Assembly: GCA_964426675.1 (NCBI GenBank)
Contig: CAYRRM010000030.1
Span: 1 to 38,841, forward strand
From: DYMC01 sp035406705
GTDB taxonomy: Bacteria; Verrucomicrobiota; Lentisphaeria; Victivallales; GWF2-50-93
Direction of reading: 5' to 3'
Length of the DNA stretch: 38,841 nucleotides
The notes below the pieces were generated by a model, which worked only from the letters and a program-made list of their open reading frames with translations, did not search any database and had not been told where the DNA came from. This document shows, piece after piece, positions 8,269 to 16,273 of this stretch; the stretch's first letter is position 1, and each line of letters starts with the position of its first letter. The position numbers were made by a program, and so were the translations under genes.

Positions 8269-8290
8269 AATCTTTTTTAAGCAGACTTTA
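8232..8290. repeat. 10-bp inverted repeat between convergent genes
   Basis: Arms TAAAGTCTGC (8232-8241) and GCAGACTTTA (8281-8290) are perfect and enclose 39 nt. The repeat lies between the converging hsdMS island and the minus-strand glycosyltransferase gene. It could be a long-loop bidirectional terminator or a footprint of the island's right junction. The sequence alone does not decide. Confidence 0.35.
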
Positions 8291-8291
8291 G

Positions 8292-9026
8292 TTAGTCTAT
8301 TGGATTTTTGAAGGAATCTTTGGTTCCTGTAAAAATATTGAATTTTATCATATGAAATAGAGCTGCTATGCCATCGCGCCAGGTGATTTTTTTTCCTTCT
8401 TCATAGGTTCTCCCGTTATAAGTTATTGGGACTTCAAATATTCGCAGTTTTCTATTTTTTGCGATTTTCGCAGTAATTTCGACTTCAAAGCCAAATCTAT
8501 CGGATTCAAGTTTAATATTTTGTATAACCTCTCTTTTAAAAACTTTATAACACGTTTCCATATCGGTAAAATTCAGGTCGGTAAGGAGATTAGATATAAA
8601 AGTGAGGAACTTATTTCCAAGTTGGTGTTTAAAATACAGAACGCGCCCTGGTCCTCCGTGAAATCGCGAGCCATAAACGACATCTGCTTTTCCCTCTAAA
8701 ATTGGGCGGATTAATATTGGATAATCAGAGGGGGAATATTCTCTGTCGGCATCTTGAATTATAACTATATCTGCGGTGGCGTGTTCAAAGCCTTTTCTCA
8801 AGGAATATCCTTTTCCTTTATTTTTCTCATTTTTGAATATTTTTATTCTACTGTCTTTTTTTGCCAGTTCTTCGACGATTTCGAGAGATTTATCTGTTGA
8901 ACAATCGTCTACTACAATTAATTCTGCTGTTTCGGGTCGTGCAAGAACATCGGCTATGGTAAGAGCAACGGTTTTTTCTTCATTGTAAAGAGGCATTATT
9001 ACTGAGAGGACTTTTTCAGACTTCAT
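8292..9026 (-). CDS. Family 2 glycosyltransferase (dolichyl-phosphate mannose synthase-like)
   Basis: A 244-aa GT-A fold glycosyltransferase that would transfer a sugar from a nucleotide donor, probably onto a polyprenyl phosphate. Seen: LSVIMPLYNEEKTV at the N-terminus, VVDDCSTDKS (about 38-47), a DxD-containing QDADREYSP (about 92-100), YGSRFHGG, and DMETCYKVFKREV, typical of DPM1-type synthases without C-terminal membrane helices. Its start overlaps the proC stop region by 11 nt on the same strand, so translation is probably coupled to proC. The gene contains one TGCGA-WWW-TCGCA palindrome at 8460. The exact sugar cannot be told. Confidence 0.88.
   Translation of the reverse strand: MKSEKVLSVIMPLYNEEKTVALTIADVLARPETAELIVVDDCSTDKSLEIVEELAKKDSRIKIFKNEKNKGKGYSLRKGFEHATADIVIIQDADREYSPSDYPILIRPILEGKADVVYGSRFHGGPGRVLYFKHQLGNKFLTFISNLLTDLNFTDMETCYKVFKREVIQNIKLESDRFGFEVEITAKIAKNRKLRIFEVPITYNGRTYEEGKKITWRDGIAALFHMIKFNIFTGTKDSFKNPID
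8460..8472. repeat. Iterated palindrome TGCGA-WWW-TCGCA, copy 1
   Basis: TGCGATTTTCGCA inside the glycosyltransferase gene, read there as Ala-Lys-Ile-Ala. It is one of nine exact copies in the window. Confidence 0.8.
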
Positions 9027-9822
9027 ATTTTTTTCCTAATTCAATAGATCTTTCCTTTGCCGCAAGTAGAGCGGAGTATATTAAATCCCTGAACTTATGT
9101 TGTGAGAATACTTCAAGGGCTCTGGCTGTTGTTCCGCCCGGGGAAGTAACGTTATTTTTGAGTTGTTCCGGAGGAAGGGAGCTTTTTTTTAGCAGAGAGA
9201 CTGCACCTTCTACTGTTTCGATAGAAAGCATAAGGGCTGTATCATAAGATAAGCCTATTTTTTCTCCGGCTTTCGCCATAGCCTCTATAAATTCAAAGAC
9301 ATAAGCCGGGCCACTTCCACTTAATGCTGTAACAGCATCGAGCATATTTTCATCTACTTTTACTGTAATTCCTATTGATTTGAATAATTTTTCTGCAATA
9401 GCGATATCCTCTTTTGTAACATCTGGGGAGACGGCATAAGCGCACACTGCTTTTCTTACGATAGCTGGTGTATTTGGCATTACACGTATAATTCTTCTGG
9501 AAAGAGACTTTTTTTGAATGGAGGAAATTTTTATTCCTGCCATTATAGAGATTATTAGTTTATCTTTGGCATTGTCTTTCAGGCTTTCAAATAATTCAAA
9601 AAAATTTTGTGGTTTTACTGCTAATACAATGAGATTGGCAAAATCAAGTCCTGTTTCTAAATTATTAACGATTGATATTCCGGTTGACTGTTTGAATTTT
9701 TCTGCATTTTCCTGTGAAATATCATAAGCTTTTATTTTGTTTTTTGGAAAGTTTTCGGCAAGAGACATGGCCATAGCTGTTGCCATCTTGCCGGCTCCTA
9801 TAAATAATATCGTGTATTCCAT
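9016..9822 (-). CDS. proC: Pyrroline-5-carboxylate reductase
   Basis: Catalyses the last step of proline synthesis, NAD(P)H reduction of 1-pyrroline-5-carboxylate. The N-terminal Rossmann motif is FIGAGKMATAMA. The C-terminal dimerisation and active-site region has ALSGSGPAYVFEFIEAM and TSPGGTTARALEVF, signature stretches of the family. I chose ATG 9822 (268 aa, the usual length). The open frame extends upstream to 9972 but would then run through the tRNA-Leu gene and add a non-homologous hydrophobic leader. ATG 9837 is the only reasonable alternative. The stop region overlaps the start of the glycosyltransferase gene. Confidence 0.93.
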   Translation of the reverse strand: MEYTILFIGAGKMATAMAMSLAENFPKNKIKAYDISQENAEKFKQSTGISIVNNLETGLDFANLIVLAVKPQNFFELFESLKDNAKDKLIISIMAGIKISSIQKKSLSRRIIRVMPNTPAIVRKAVCAYAVSPDVTKEDIAIAEKLFKSIGITVKVDENMLDAVTALSGSGPAYVFEFIEAMAKAGEKIGLSYDTALMLSIETVEGAVSLLKKSSLPPEQLKNNVTSPGGTTARALEVFSQHKFRDLIYSALLAAKERSIELGKKYEV

Positions 9823-9894
9823 AAGTTTTTTTTCCATTTTTTTAAAAAAGATACTGCATTTTCCTTGCAATTCAAAATAAAAGAGAAAAAAGAA

Positions 9895-9923
9895 TTGGAA
9901 AAAGAAAAATAAGAATATATAAT
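9895..9923 (+). promoter_or_regulatory. Promoter of tRNA-Leu
   Basis: TTGGAA (9895-9900) and TATAAT (9918-9923) are separated by 17 nt, a near-consensus sigma-70-type promoter. The mature tRNA starts 22 nt after the -10 box, leaving room for a short 5' leader. Confidence 0.7.
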
Positions 9924-9945
9924 AAAATTCACTTTGTCTTTTTGT

Positions 9946-10026
9946 GCCCGGGTGGCGGAATGGCAGACGCAACGGACTTAAAATCCGTCGGGGAAACCCG
10001 TGCGGGTTCGAATCCCGCCTCGGGCA
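9946..10026 (+). tRNA. tRNA-Leu (anticodon UAA)
   Basis: A cloverleaf folds over 81 nt. The acceptor stem is GCCCGGG with CTCGGGC plus discriminator A (one G-U pair). The anticodon stem ACGGA/TCCGT holds loop CTTAAAA, so the anticodon is TAA and reads UUA. A long variable arm (class II tRNA, expected for Leu) is followed by T stem GCGGG/CCCGC with loop TTCGAAT. CCA is not encoded, as the gene is followed directly by a T-run. Confidence 0.96.
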
Positions 10027-10074
10027 TTTTTATTTATGTGTTTCAGCAGGAAAAAGCCAGTGTAAAGCGGGAAA

Positions 10075-11169
10075 ATGGAAGTATCAACAATTTTTCTTCA
10101 GAAAATATCTTCAGCTTTTAATATAGAGGGCAATTTTTTATCTTGTCGTCCATATGGTTCTGGACACATAAATGATACATTTTTGATAGAGTTTACAGGA
10201 TTAAAAAAACGGTTTATTTTTCAGAGGATTAACCGCTATGTTTTTAAAGAACCTGAAAAATTAATGGAGAATATCTCAAGAGTTCTTGAGCACCTTGCAA
10301 AATTCAAAGAAAGCTCTGATGAACGCAGCTGTCTTAATCTTATTCACACGAAGGGCAATAAAAATTTCTATATAGATGAAAATGGGGATTATTGGAGATG
10401 TTATATTTTCATTGAAGGTGCTGCCACTTATGATAAACTTGAAAAGCCTGAACAAGCTTATTTTGCAGCGAAAGCATTCGGAAAATTTCAAAAGCAACTT
10501 TCATCTCTTGGAGGAAAGAGACTTCACGATACTATTCCTGATTTTCATAACACGCCAAAAAGGCTGAGTCGTTTTCTGGAAGTCTTACAGAAAGATTCTT
10601 TAAATCGTGCGAAATTCGCAAAAGAAGAAATTGACTTTATTCTAAAAAGAGAAAATCTTGCCAATTTTATTGAAGAAAGGCGAAAAACTGGCGAAATTCC
10701 TGAAATAATTACTCATAATGATACTAAGATTAACAATGTTATGCTTGATTTAAAGACAGGTGAAGGTGTTTGCGTAATAGATCTTGATACTGTGATGCCG
10801 GGAGTTGCTCTTTATGACTTTGGCGATATGGTTCGTACTTCTGCGGCGAGTTCTATGGAAGATGAGAAAAATCTCTCTTCAGTAAAAATTAGAACTGATA
10901 TTTTTGAAGAACTTGTTAAGGGATTTATTGAAGGGAGAGGCGGTACTTTGAATGAGCTTGAAATGGAAATGATGCCGATTAGCGGGAGAGTCATAACCTT
11001 CGAAACAGGCATACGTTTTCTCACGGATTTCTTAGAAGGAGATATTTATTTCAAGATAAAGAGAGATAATCATAACTTAGACAGGGCTAAAGTGCAGTTT
11101 AAACTTGTTCAGTCTCTGGAAGAGGAAGAAGAAAAAATGAACAAAATCCTGAAAAAATACACAAGCTAA
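10075..11169 (+). CDS. N-acetylhexosamine 1-kinase-like phosphotransferase (APH family)
   Basis: A 364-aa protein of the aminoglycoside-phosphotransferase fold. GHINDTFLIEF followed by FIFQRINRYVFKEPEKLMENI matches NahK (LnpB) type anomeric kinases, which phosphorylate GlcNAc/GalNAc at C1. The length is also close to NahK. The catalytic loop THNDTKINNVMLD (about 218-230) and metal-binding VIDLDTVMPG (about 239-248) are intact. It lies 20 nt upstream of a GalE-like epimerase on the same strand. That pairing recalls the galacto-N-biose/lacto-N-biose salvage pathway, although no phosphorylase or uridylyltransferase is seen here. It contains a TGCGA palindrome at 10608. The substrate is inferred from family resemblance. 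Confidence 0.8.
   Translation: MEVSTIFLQKISSAFNIEGNFLSCRPYGSGHINDTFLIEFTGLKKRFIFQRINRYVFKEPEKLMENISRVLEHLAKFKESSDERSCLNLIHTKGNKNFYIDENGDYWRCYIFIEGAATYDKLEKPEQAYFAAKAFGKFQKQLSSLGGKRLHDTIPDFHNTPKRLSRFLEVLQKDSLNRAKFAKEEIDFILKRENLANFIEERRKTGEIPEIITHNDTKINNVMLDLKTGEGVCVIDLDTVMPGVALYDFGDMVRTSAASSMEDEKNLSSVKIRTDIFEELVKGFIEGRGGTLNELEMEMMPISGRVITFETGIRFLTDFLEGDIYFKIKRDNHNLDRAKVQFKLVQSLEEEEEKMNKILKKYTS
10608..10620. repeat. Iterated palindrome TGCGA-WWW-TCGCA, copy 2
   Basis: TGCGAAATTCGCA inside the NahK-like gene, read as Ala-Lys-Phe-Ala. Confidence 0.8.
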
Positions 11170-11189
11170 GTCAAACAGGAGTCCTCAAA

Positions 11190-12110
11190 ATGAAAATTCT
11201 TGTAACTGGTGGAGCAGGTTTTATTGGAAGCCATCTTGTAGAGGAATTACAGGGAAAAGCCGATATATATGTGATTGATAATTTCAGAACTGGCAAGATT
11301 GAGAACCTTAATGGATTCAAGCTTAACTTAATCGAAGGCTCTATCAATGACAAAGAGCTCCTCAGAGAAGTCATGGTAGGGATTGATTTTGTTTTTCATA
11401 TGGCAGCAGCAATAAGCGTTGTAGAGTCTATGGAAAATCCTATAAAATATGTGGAGACAAATACCATTGGCACACTAAATATCCTTGAAGAGGCGGCGAA
11501 AACAGGCGTTAAGAAAGTATTATTTTGCTCGTCATCAGCTATTTATGGAGAAAGTTTAGAGCTTCCGAAGACTGAAGATATGAAAGTAGAACCGTTAAGT
11601 CCCTACGCCATAACAAAATTAGATGGAGAATATTACTGCAATCTATTTACAAAAGAGAAGGGTTTAAAAACTGTTTGCACAAGATTTTTTAATGTTTTTG
11701 GACCGCGTCAGGATCCTGAGAGCCAATATGCAGCAGCAATACCAATTTTTGTTTCAAAGGCTGTAAACAATGAAAAAATTACAATTTATGGTGATGGAAA
11801 ACAAACTCGCGATTTTATTTATGTAAAAGATGTGGTAAAAGCGTGTATTTATCTTACAATTGAAAATGATTCCTATGGCATTTTTAATGTTGGATACGGA
11901 AAGAGTATTGAAATAAATGAATTAGTCGAACGTATATTGAAGAAGACTAATTCAAAGTCGCCAATTTCTTACGAGAAGGAACGACCTGGAGAGATAAAAC
12001 ATTCTATCGCTTCAATAAAAAAATTGAGCAATACAAATTTTAAACCATTATTTGGCTTTGATAGTGGACTTGATTTGACGATAGATTATTTTAAAAAGAA
12101 GTTCTCTTAA
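11190..12110 (+). CDS. NAD-dependent UDP-sugar epimerase (GalE-like)
   Basis: A 306-aa extended short-chain dehydrogenase/reductase. The N-terminal TGGAGFIGSHL (about 6-16) binds NAD. The catalytic triad region shows CSSSAIYGE and SPYAITKLDGEYY (Tyr-x3-Lys, about 145-149). It resembles UDP-glucose or UDP-N-acetylglucosamine 4-epimerases. A GGAG ribosome binding site precedes the ATG. It follows the kinase gene closely and is likely co-transcribed, supporting a role in processing (N-acetyl)hexosamines for cell-surface glycans or salvage. The exact substrate cannot be set without specificity-residue analysis. It ends 9 nt from the convergent nadC. Confidence 0.85.
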   Translation: MKILVTGGAGFIGSHLVEELQGKADIYVIDNFRTGKIENLNGFKLNLIEGSINDKELLREVMVGIDFVFHMAAAISVVESMENPIKYVETNTIGTLNILEEAAKTGVKKVLFCSSSAIYGESLELPKTEDMKVEPLSPYAITKLDGEYYCNLFTKEKGLKTVCTRFFNVFGPRQDPESQYAAAIPIFVSKAVNNEKITIYGDGKQTRDFIYVKDVVKACIYLTIENDSYGIFNVGYGKSIEINELVERILKKTNSKSPISYEKERPGEIKHSIASIKKLSNTNFKPLFGFDSGLDLTIDYFKKKFS

Positions 12111-12119
12111 AAATAATTC

Positions 12120-12968
12120 CTATTGTAACTCCATCGAAATATCTATTGCCTTTACTGAATGGGTTAAAGCCCCACATGAGATAAAATCGACCCCTGTTTT
12201 TGCGATTTTCGCAAGTTTAGAAAAAGTGATTCCTCCGCTGACTTCGATTTTTGCTTTGCCATTTATTATTTTTACGGCCTTTTTTATTGTATTAATATCC
12301 ATATTATCGAGGAGTATATAATCCGCTTTAGCGTCGACTGCATCTTTTACGTCCTTTAAAGTATCAGCTTCCACTTCCACTTCGAGTTGAGGAAATTTTT
12401 TCCTTGCTTTCATTACCGCGTCTTTTATAGCGCATTTATACAGAGCAGATGCCAGAGTGCGATGATTATCTTTTATCATTATTCTGTCGTATAGACCTAT
12501 TCTATGGTTTGACGAGCCGCCTACAGCTACTGCGTATTTTTCGAGATTTCTCCATCCTGGTGTGGTTTTACGGGTATCAAGAATTTTTGTTTTAGTTCCT
12601 TTTACTGCCATTGCGTAGCGATGAGAGACGGTAGCAATGCCGCAAAGGCGTTGTAGGAAATTGAGAGCTGTTCGCTCTGCTGAAAGGATTGGAATAGCCT
12701 TTCCTGCGATTTTCGCAAGTATAGTTTTTTTCTTACATAATTGGCCTTCTTTTACGAGAGGAGTGAAAATTATATTTTTATTGAGTTTTTTAAAGACTTT
12801 TTCAGCTACGGGCAAACCTGCGCAAACGCATTCTTCATTGCATATGAGTATTGCTTTCGTTTCGCTGTCAGGTGGGATTATAGAGAGGCTGGTTGCATCT
12901 CCAGATCCGAGATCTTCTTCGATGGCGAGTTGGATTAGTGTTTGAACTCTTTTCCAGTCAATTTGCAT
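12120..12968 (-). CDS. nadC: Nicotinate-nucleotide pyrophosphorylase (carboxylating)
   Basis: Quinolinate phosphoribosyltransferase, which makes nicotinate mononucleotide from quinolinate and PRPP in de novo NAD synthesis (282 aa, normal length). Signature stretches are ERTALNFLQRLCGIAT, ILDTRKTTPGWR and VGGSSNHRIGLYDRIMIKDNH, then EVEADTLKDV and EVSGGI. It lies 17 nt downstream of a membrane-protein gene and in the same direction as pyrE. The gene holds two copies of the TGCGA-WWW-TCGCA palindrome 504 bp apart (12201 and 12705). Confidence 0.95.
   Translation of the reverse strand: MQIDWKRVQTLIQLAIEEDLGSGDATSLSIIPPDSETKAILICNEECVCAGLPVAEKVFKKLNKNIIFTPLVKEGQLCKKKTILAKIAGKAIPILSAERTALNFLQRLCGIATVSHRYAMAVKGTKTKILDTRKTTPGWRNLEKYAVAVGGSSNHRIGLYDRIMIKDNHRTLASALYKCAIKDAVMKARKKFPQLEVEVEADTLKDVKDAVDAKADYILLDNMDINTIKKAVKIINGKAKIEVSGGITFSKLAKIAKTGVDFISCGALTHSVKAIDISMELQ
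12201..12213. repeat. Iterated palindrome TGCGA-WWW-TCGCA, copy 3
   Basis: TGCGATTTTCGCA in nadC, read as Ala-Lys-Ile-Ala. Confidence 0.8.
12705..12717. repeat. Iterated palindrome TGCGA-WWW-TCGCA, copy 4
   Basis: TGCGATTTTCGCA, the second copy in nadC, again read as Ala-Lys-Ile-Ala but in a different part of the protein. Confidence 0.8.
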
Positions 12969-12985
12969 TATTTTTTCTCTACTTT

Positions 12986-14584
12986 TCAGTCAATGATAAA
13001 CGGTAAAATATCTTTTGAAATATACTTTGCCATATACACTTTTTTTTTGATTTCCTTAACTGATGAAATTATATTTGGATTATCTTTGCAGGTATTTTCA
13101 GTTTTGTCAGCAGCTCGAAGCAATTTTTTTTCAATAGAATCAATATCATAATTGTTTTGTAAACTGCTAATAGCGAGGGCTATTTTCCATTCTCTATACC
13201 ATGCTAAAAGTTCTGCAAAATCTTTATTTAATGGTATTAAATCTCTTTCCCACGATGCATTTTGTATTAATTCGGTATTTATAGATACAATTTGTTTGAA
13301 AATTATATCTTTGTTTTCAGGAGGAGCAATTTGTTGTGTTTGACGAAGTAGTTCAGCTACCCACAAGAGATATTTTTTTCTCTCAGGGTTTGATTGACTG
13401 ATAAGTAGTGAACTTGCATTGAATTCAAAGAGTGCTTCCCTTTTAAGGTATGGGTTTTTAAGATAGCTATGAATAGAATCATATATTAGGCTATTAATTT
13501 CTTTTGCAGGGAGAAAATTGATATTAGCAAGGATGAAAGGTAGATTTTTGGATAAGCTATCAAATGAAGGTTTATTGATGATGCATTCAGTGTAAATTTT
13601 CTTTATATCATCTTTTGAATAATATTTTCCCCAGTTATGTTCTTTATTTGGGATACTACACAACAACAAGAAATTGAAATCGGCCCAGAGCCCCCTGAAG
13701 CCAGTTCGCGGGATTATAACCTTGTCCGCAATTTTTTCTTTTTGTTCAAGTTCTATGCTTCTGAGTGTACCGCTAATGTAAAAAACGAGGAAAGCAGATG
13801 TGAAGAAAATAAAAAATTGTATCAACATATGCATTGAGAAAATTGGAATCCTATTATACCGTTTTACAATAACATAAAGAAGAATAGAGAAAGACCCCAA
13901 TGCGAGTATCCATAAGAGGCCAAGTCCGAAGACAGAAAAAATATAAAGAAAAGACCCATATACGCCATGTAAAAGGAGCGTATTTACCTGATAAAAGTCC
14001 ATATCAGGGATAAAAATTTTATTTATCAGAGATAACTTCGAAGAGAAAACAATCGAAATAAAAATGAATGCAGAAATAATTAAGTACAAACTAACTTTAT
14101 TTCTTATCCAGATTGATAAAGATGCGGCAATAGCAGATAACGGCAGATAAGCAAGATACGATAAAATCAGCATATTCAGAAGAGCAAACTGAGAGCCTCC
14201 GGAAAAAAAGTAATTTATAAGAAGAAAAACAAGTGATGAAAAAGAAAAATAGCTAATAAATGACAGGGCTCCGGATAAAATTTGCTCCCAGATTAGACTC
14301 ATCAGGGCAAAAGGATCACCGTAGGAAGACTTATTTTTGGGATTGGATACTTTGGATGATATATTATCAGCTATAACAAGAGAGAAAAACATCGCAAAAC
14401 ATATATTAACTATTACTGCTATATCCTGAAGGACAAAGAGAGAGAATTCTGACATCAGCCCCCCCATAACTAATGTTACAAGTAAAACGACTGCTGATGA
14501 GATGATAAGTGTTCCAAAGAAAGGCTTAATAAGCCTCTTAAAATCTGAAGTATTTATCTTAATTTTTATGCTTGAATTATACAT
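12986..14584 (-). CDS. Polytopic membrane protein, ABC-2 permease-like N-terminus
   Basis: I do not recognise a specific family. The 532-aa protein has about seven hydrophobic segments in residues 20-285, then a soluble region of about 250 residues rich in helices (LRSIELEQKEKI... to the end). The N-terminal layout (a first helix, a loop with a short amphipathic stretch, then paired helices) recalls ABC-2-type permeases, but no ATPase gene is adjacent. It sits between pyrE (40 nt upstream) and nadC (17 nt downstream) on the same strand, so it may be co-transcribed with both. That would be unusual for genes of nucleotide metabolism. No metabolite transport role can be claimed. Confidence 0.7.
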   Translation of the reverse strand: MYNSSIKIKINTSDFKRLIKPFFGTLIISSAVVLLVTLVMGGLMSEFSLFVLQDIAVIVNICFAMFFSLVIADNISSKVSNPKNKSSYGDPFALMSLIWEQILSGALSFISYFSFSSLVFLLINYFFSGGSQFALLNMLILSYLAYLPLSAIAASLSIWIRNKVSLYLIISAFIFISIVFSSKLSLINKIFIPDMDFYQVNTLLLHGVYGSFLYIFSVFGLGLLWILALGSFSILLYVIVKRYNRIPIFSMHMLIQFFIFFTSAFLVFYISGTLRSIELEQKEKIADKVIIPRTGFRGLWADFNFLLLCSIPNKEHNWGKYYSKDDIKKIYTECIINKPSFDSLSKNLPFILANINFLPAKEINSLIYDSIHSYLKNPYLKREALFEFNASSLLISQSNPERKKYLLWVAELLRQTQQIAPPENKDIIFKQIVSINTELIQNASWERDLIPLNKDFAELLAWYREWKIALAISSLQNNYDIDSIEKKLLRAADKTENTCKDNPNIISSVKEIKKKVYMAKYISKDILPFIID

Positions 14585-14624
14585 TGCAATCTAAATTCGC
14601 TCCCACAAATAAAATAAAGTATAA

Positions 14625-15194
14625 TTATTTTGAACCAGGTTTTACAATGGGAATGCCTTGTTTACAGAGAGGACATTTAGCTGCTTCCCAGCTCTGTAAA
14701 TCGAGTTTTATCAAGCTGGTAAAGGGCACATCAAATGATGCCGTTCCTCCGCTCCTATCAACAAGAACTGCCAGGCAAACCGGTTCTGCCTCATACGAAC
14801 GAACAAGGTCTATAGTCTGTTGTGATCTTCCACCTTTTGTAACTACATCTTCAGCAACAATGATTTTTTGTCCTCTTTCTATTGAAAACCCCCTTCTTAA
14901 AACCAGGTTATCATTTTCTTTTTCGGCAAAGATAGATTTTACTCCTATTGCAGCCGCAAGCTCATGTCCTACAATTATTCCCCCGATTGCAGGCGAAATA
15001 ACTGCATCTACCTTCTCTTTTAAATCGATTTTTTTTGCTAATTCAGAACAAATCATTTTTGCGTAAGCGGGATACTGTAAAATAAGCGCGGCTTGAAAAA
15101 ACCTGTCGCTGTGCAACCCGCTCCTTAATAGAAAATGTCCACTTAATAACGCTTTACAATCCTCAAATATTTTAATTAATTCTTTTTCTTTCAT
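14625..15194 (-). CDS. pyrE: Orotate phosphoribosyltransferase
   Basis: Converts orotate and PRPP to orotidine monophosphate in pyrimidine synthesis (189 aa). The PRPP-binding motif KIIVAEDVVTKGGRS (about 110-124) is complete, and FLLRSGLHSDRFFQ and SPAIGGIIVGHELA are typical. A cysteine pair near the C-terminus (CPLCKQG) occurs in long bacterial PyrE forms. The start has AGGA 6 nt upstream. A TATAAT box in the divergent spacer (minus strand, 15209-15214) lies only 14 nt before the ATG, giving a very short leader. Confidence 0.93.
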   Translation of the reverse strand: MKEKELIKIFEDCKALLSGHFLLRSGLHSDRFFQAALILQYPAYAKMICSELAKKIDLKEKVDAVISPAIGGIIVGHELAAAIGVKSIFAEKENDNLVLRRGFSIERGQKIIVAEDVVTKGGRSQQTIDLVRSYEAEPVCLAVLVDRSGGTASFDVPFTSLIKLDLQSWEAAKCPLCKQGIPIVKPGSK

Positions 15195-15308
15195 TATTTT
15201 CCTGCGAAATTATAAATGTTAAATATTTTTTTGAAAATATGAAAAAATGCTATATTTATTAATATTATATGATTTAAGTTTTTTTCAAGATATAATAAAC
15301 AGGACAGA

Positions 15309-15824
15309 ATGTTTTGCGGTTCAAAAAAAATTGCTTCCAAAATATTGTTTATAACAGGTCTTGCTATAACAATTTTTGGTATTACTGTCATAAAAGAATG
15401 GTTTAAGTGCCGTTATTGGGAAAAAGTAGAAGGAGAAATAATTGGTGCTTATATAAGGGATTTACCTGTCCCTGAAGCAAAAACTCATAATTACCTTACT
15501 CCTGAAATAGTATATGAATATAAACTCCCAAACGGGAAGGAATATTTTTCTAACAAAATATCTTTTATTGATATCCGCAATTTGCCAAATATAAGTGATA
15601 ATTATTATTCTGGAAATTTTGATGAAGTAAGAAATTTTATTTCAAAATACGATCCGGGAACAAAAGTAGTAGTGTATTATAATCCTAATTGTCCATCTGA
15701 AGCTATTTTAGACAACAGCTTAAAATTGCCACTACTTATTCCTTTTATTTTTGGGCTTGGACTGATATATGCCTCTTTACATTTTCATATATTTTCATAT
15801 TTTGCAATCAAAGCAAAAAACTAA
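15309..15824 (+). CDS. DUF3592-domain membrane protein
   Basis: A 171-aa protein with an N-terminal membrane helix (about 11-28), an extracytoplasmic-like beta-rich domain and a C-terminal helix (about 140-160). The features EGEIIGAYIRDL, PEIVYEYKLPNGKEYFSNKI and PGTKVVVYYNPNCPSEAIL match DUF3592 proteins, which have no defined function. It is followed at 15 nt by a zinc-ribbon gene and then by lemA, all on the plus strand. A TATAAT at 15291-15296 lies 12 nt ahead of the start. Confidence 0.75.
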   Translation: MFCGSKKIASKILFITGLAITIFGITVIKEWFKCRYWEKVEGEIIGAYIRDLPVPEAKTHNYLTPEIVYEYKLPNGKEYFSNKISFIDIRNLPNISDNYYSGNFDEVRNFISKYDPGTKVVVYYNPNCPSEAILDNSLKLPLLIPFIFGLGLIYASLHFHIFSYFAIKAKN

Positions 15825-15839
15825 AAGAGGGTTGTAAAA

Positions 15840-16211
15840 ATGCTATGTCCTGAATGCGCGCAAGAAATGCTTGTTATAGAGATGAACGATGTTGAAGCAG
15901 ACTGGTGTTCTAAATGTGGTGGTATATGGCTTGATGAAGGAGAACTTGAATTAATTTCTGATATGGAAGGGAAAGACAGTCCATTTCTTTCTTCAATTCA
16001 TAATCCTCAAGGAAAAATAGGTAAAAGAAAATGTCCGCGATGTAATTCTTTAATGATAGAATCGGAAGTTTTAACAAAGCCACCAATAGAACTTGATTTT
16101 TGTCGAAAAAAACATGGTATCTGGTTCGACAAAGGGGAACTTGAAAAAGTTTTGTCTTCAATTAGCGGTGAGCCAGTTGCTAAATTAGTCTCTCTGCTAA
16201 TGAAAGAATGA
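15840..16211 (+). CDS. Double TFIIB-type zinc-ribbon protein
   Basis: A 123-aa protein with two zf-TFIIB modules. The first is CPECAQEM...CSKCGGIWLDEGELE (residues 3-40). The second is CPRCNSLM...FCRKKHGIWFDKGELE (about 64-102). The second module has Lys-Lys-His where the fourth Cys would be (C-x3-H). Such proteins are common in bacteria, often beside lemA-type genes, but their role is not known. A purine-rich AGAGGG ribosome binding site precedes the ATG. Confidence 0.85.
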   Translation: MLCPECAQEMLVIEMNDVEADWCSKCGGIWLDEGELELISDMEGKDSPFLSSIHNPQGKIGKRKCPRCNSLMIESEVLTKPPIELDFCRKKHGIWFDKGELEKVLSSISGEPVAKLVSLLMKE

Positions 16212-16273
16212 AAATATTGCTTGAAAATTTCAATAATATAAATATTTTATAGAAAAAAAGGAGTTCAAAAAAT

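Noticed and set aside
9823..9972. N-terminal extension of the proC open frame
   Set aside because: It would run through the tRNA-Leu gene and add a non-homologous hydrophobic leader. The family start fits ATG 9822.
14572..15066. Long plus-strand frame opposite pyrE
   Set aside because: It lies antisense to a gene with complete PyrE motifs. Its protein has no recognisable family pattern.
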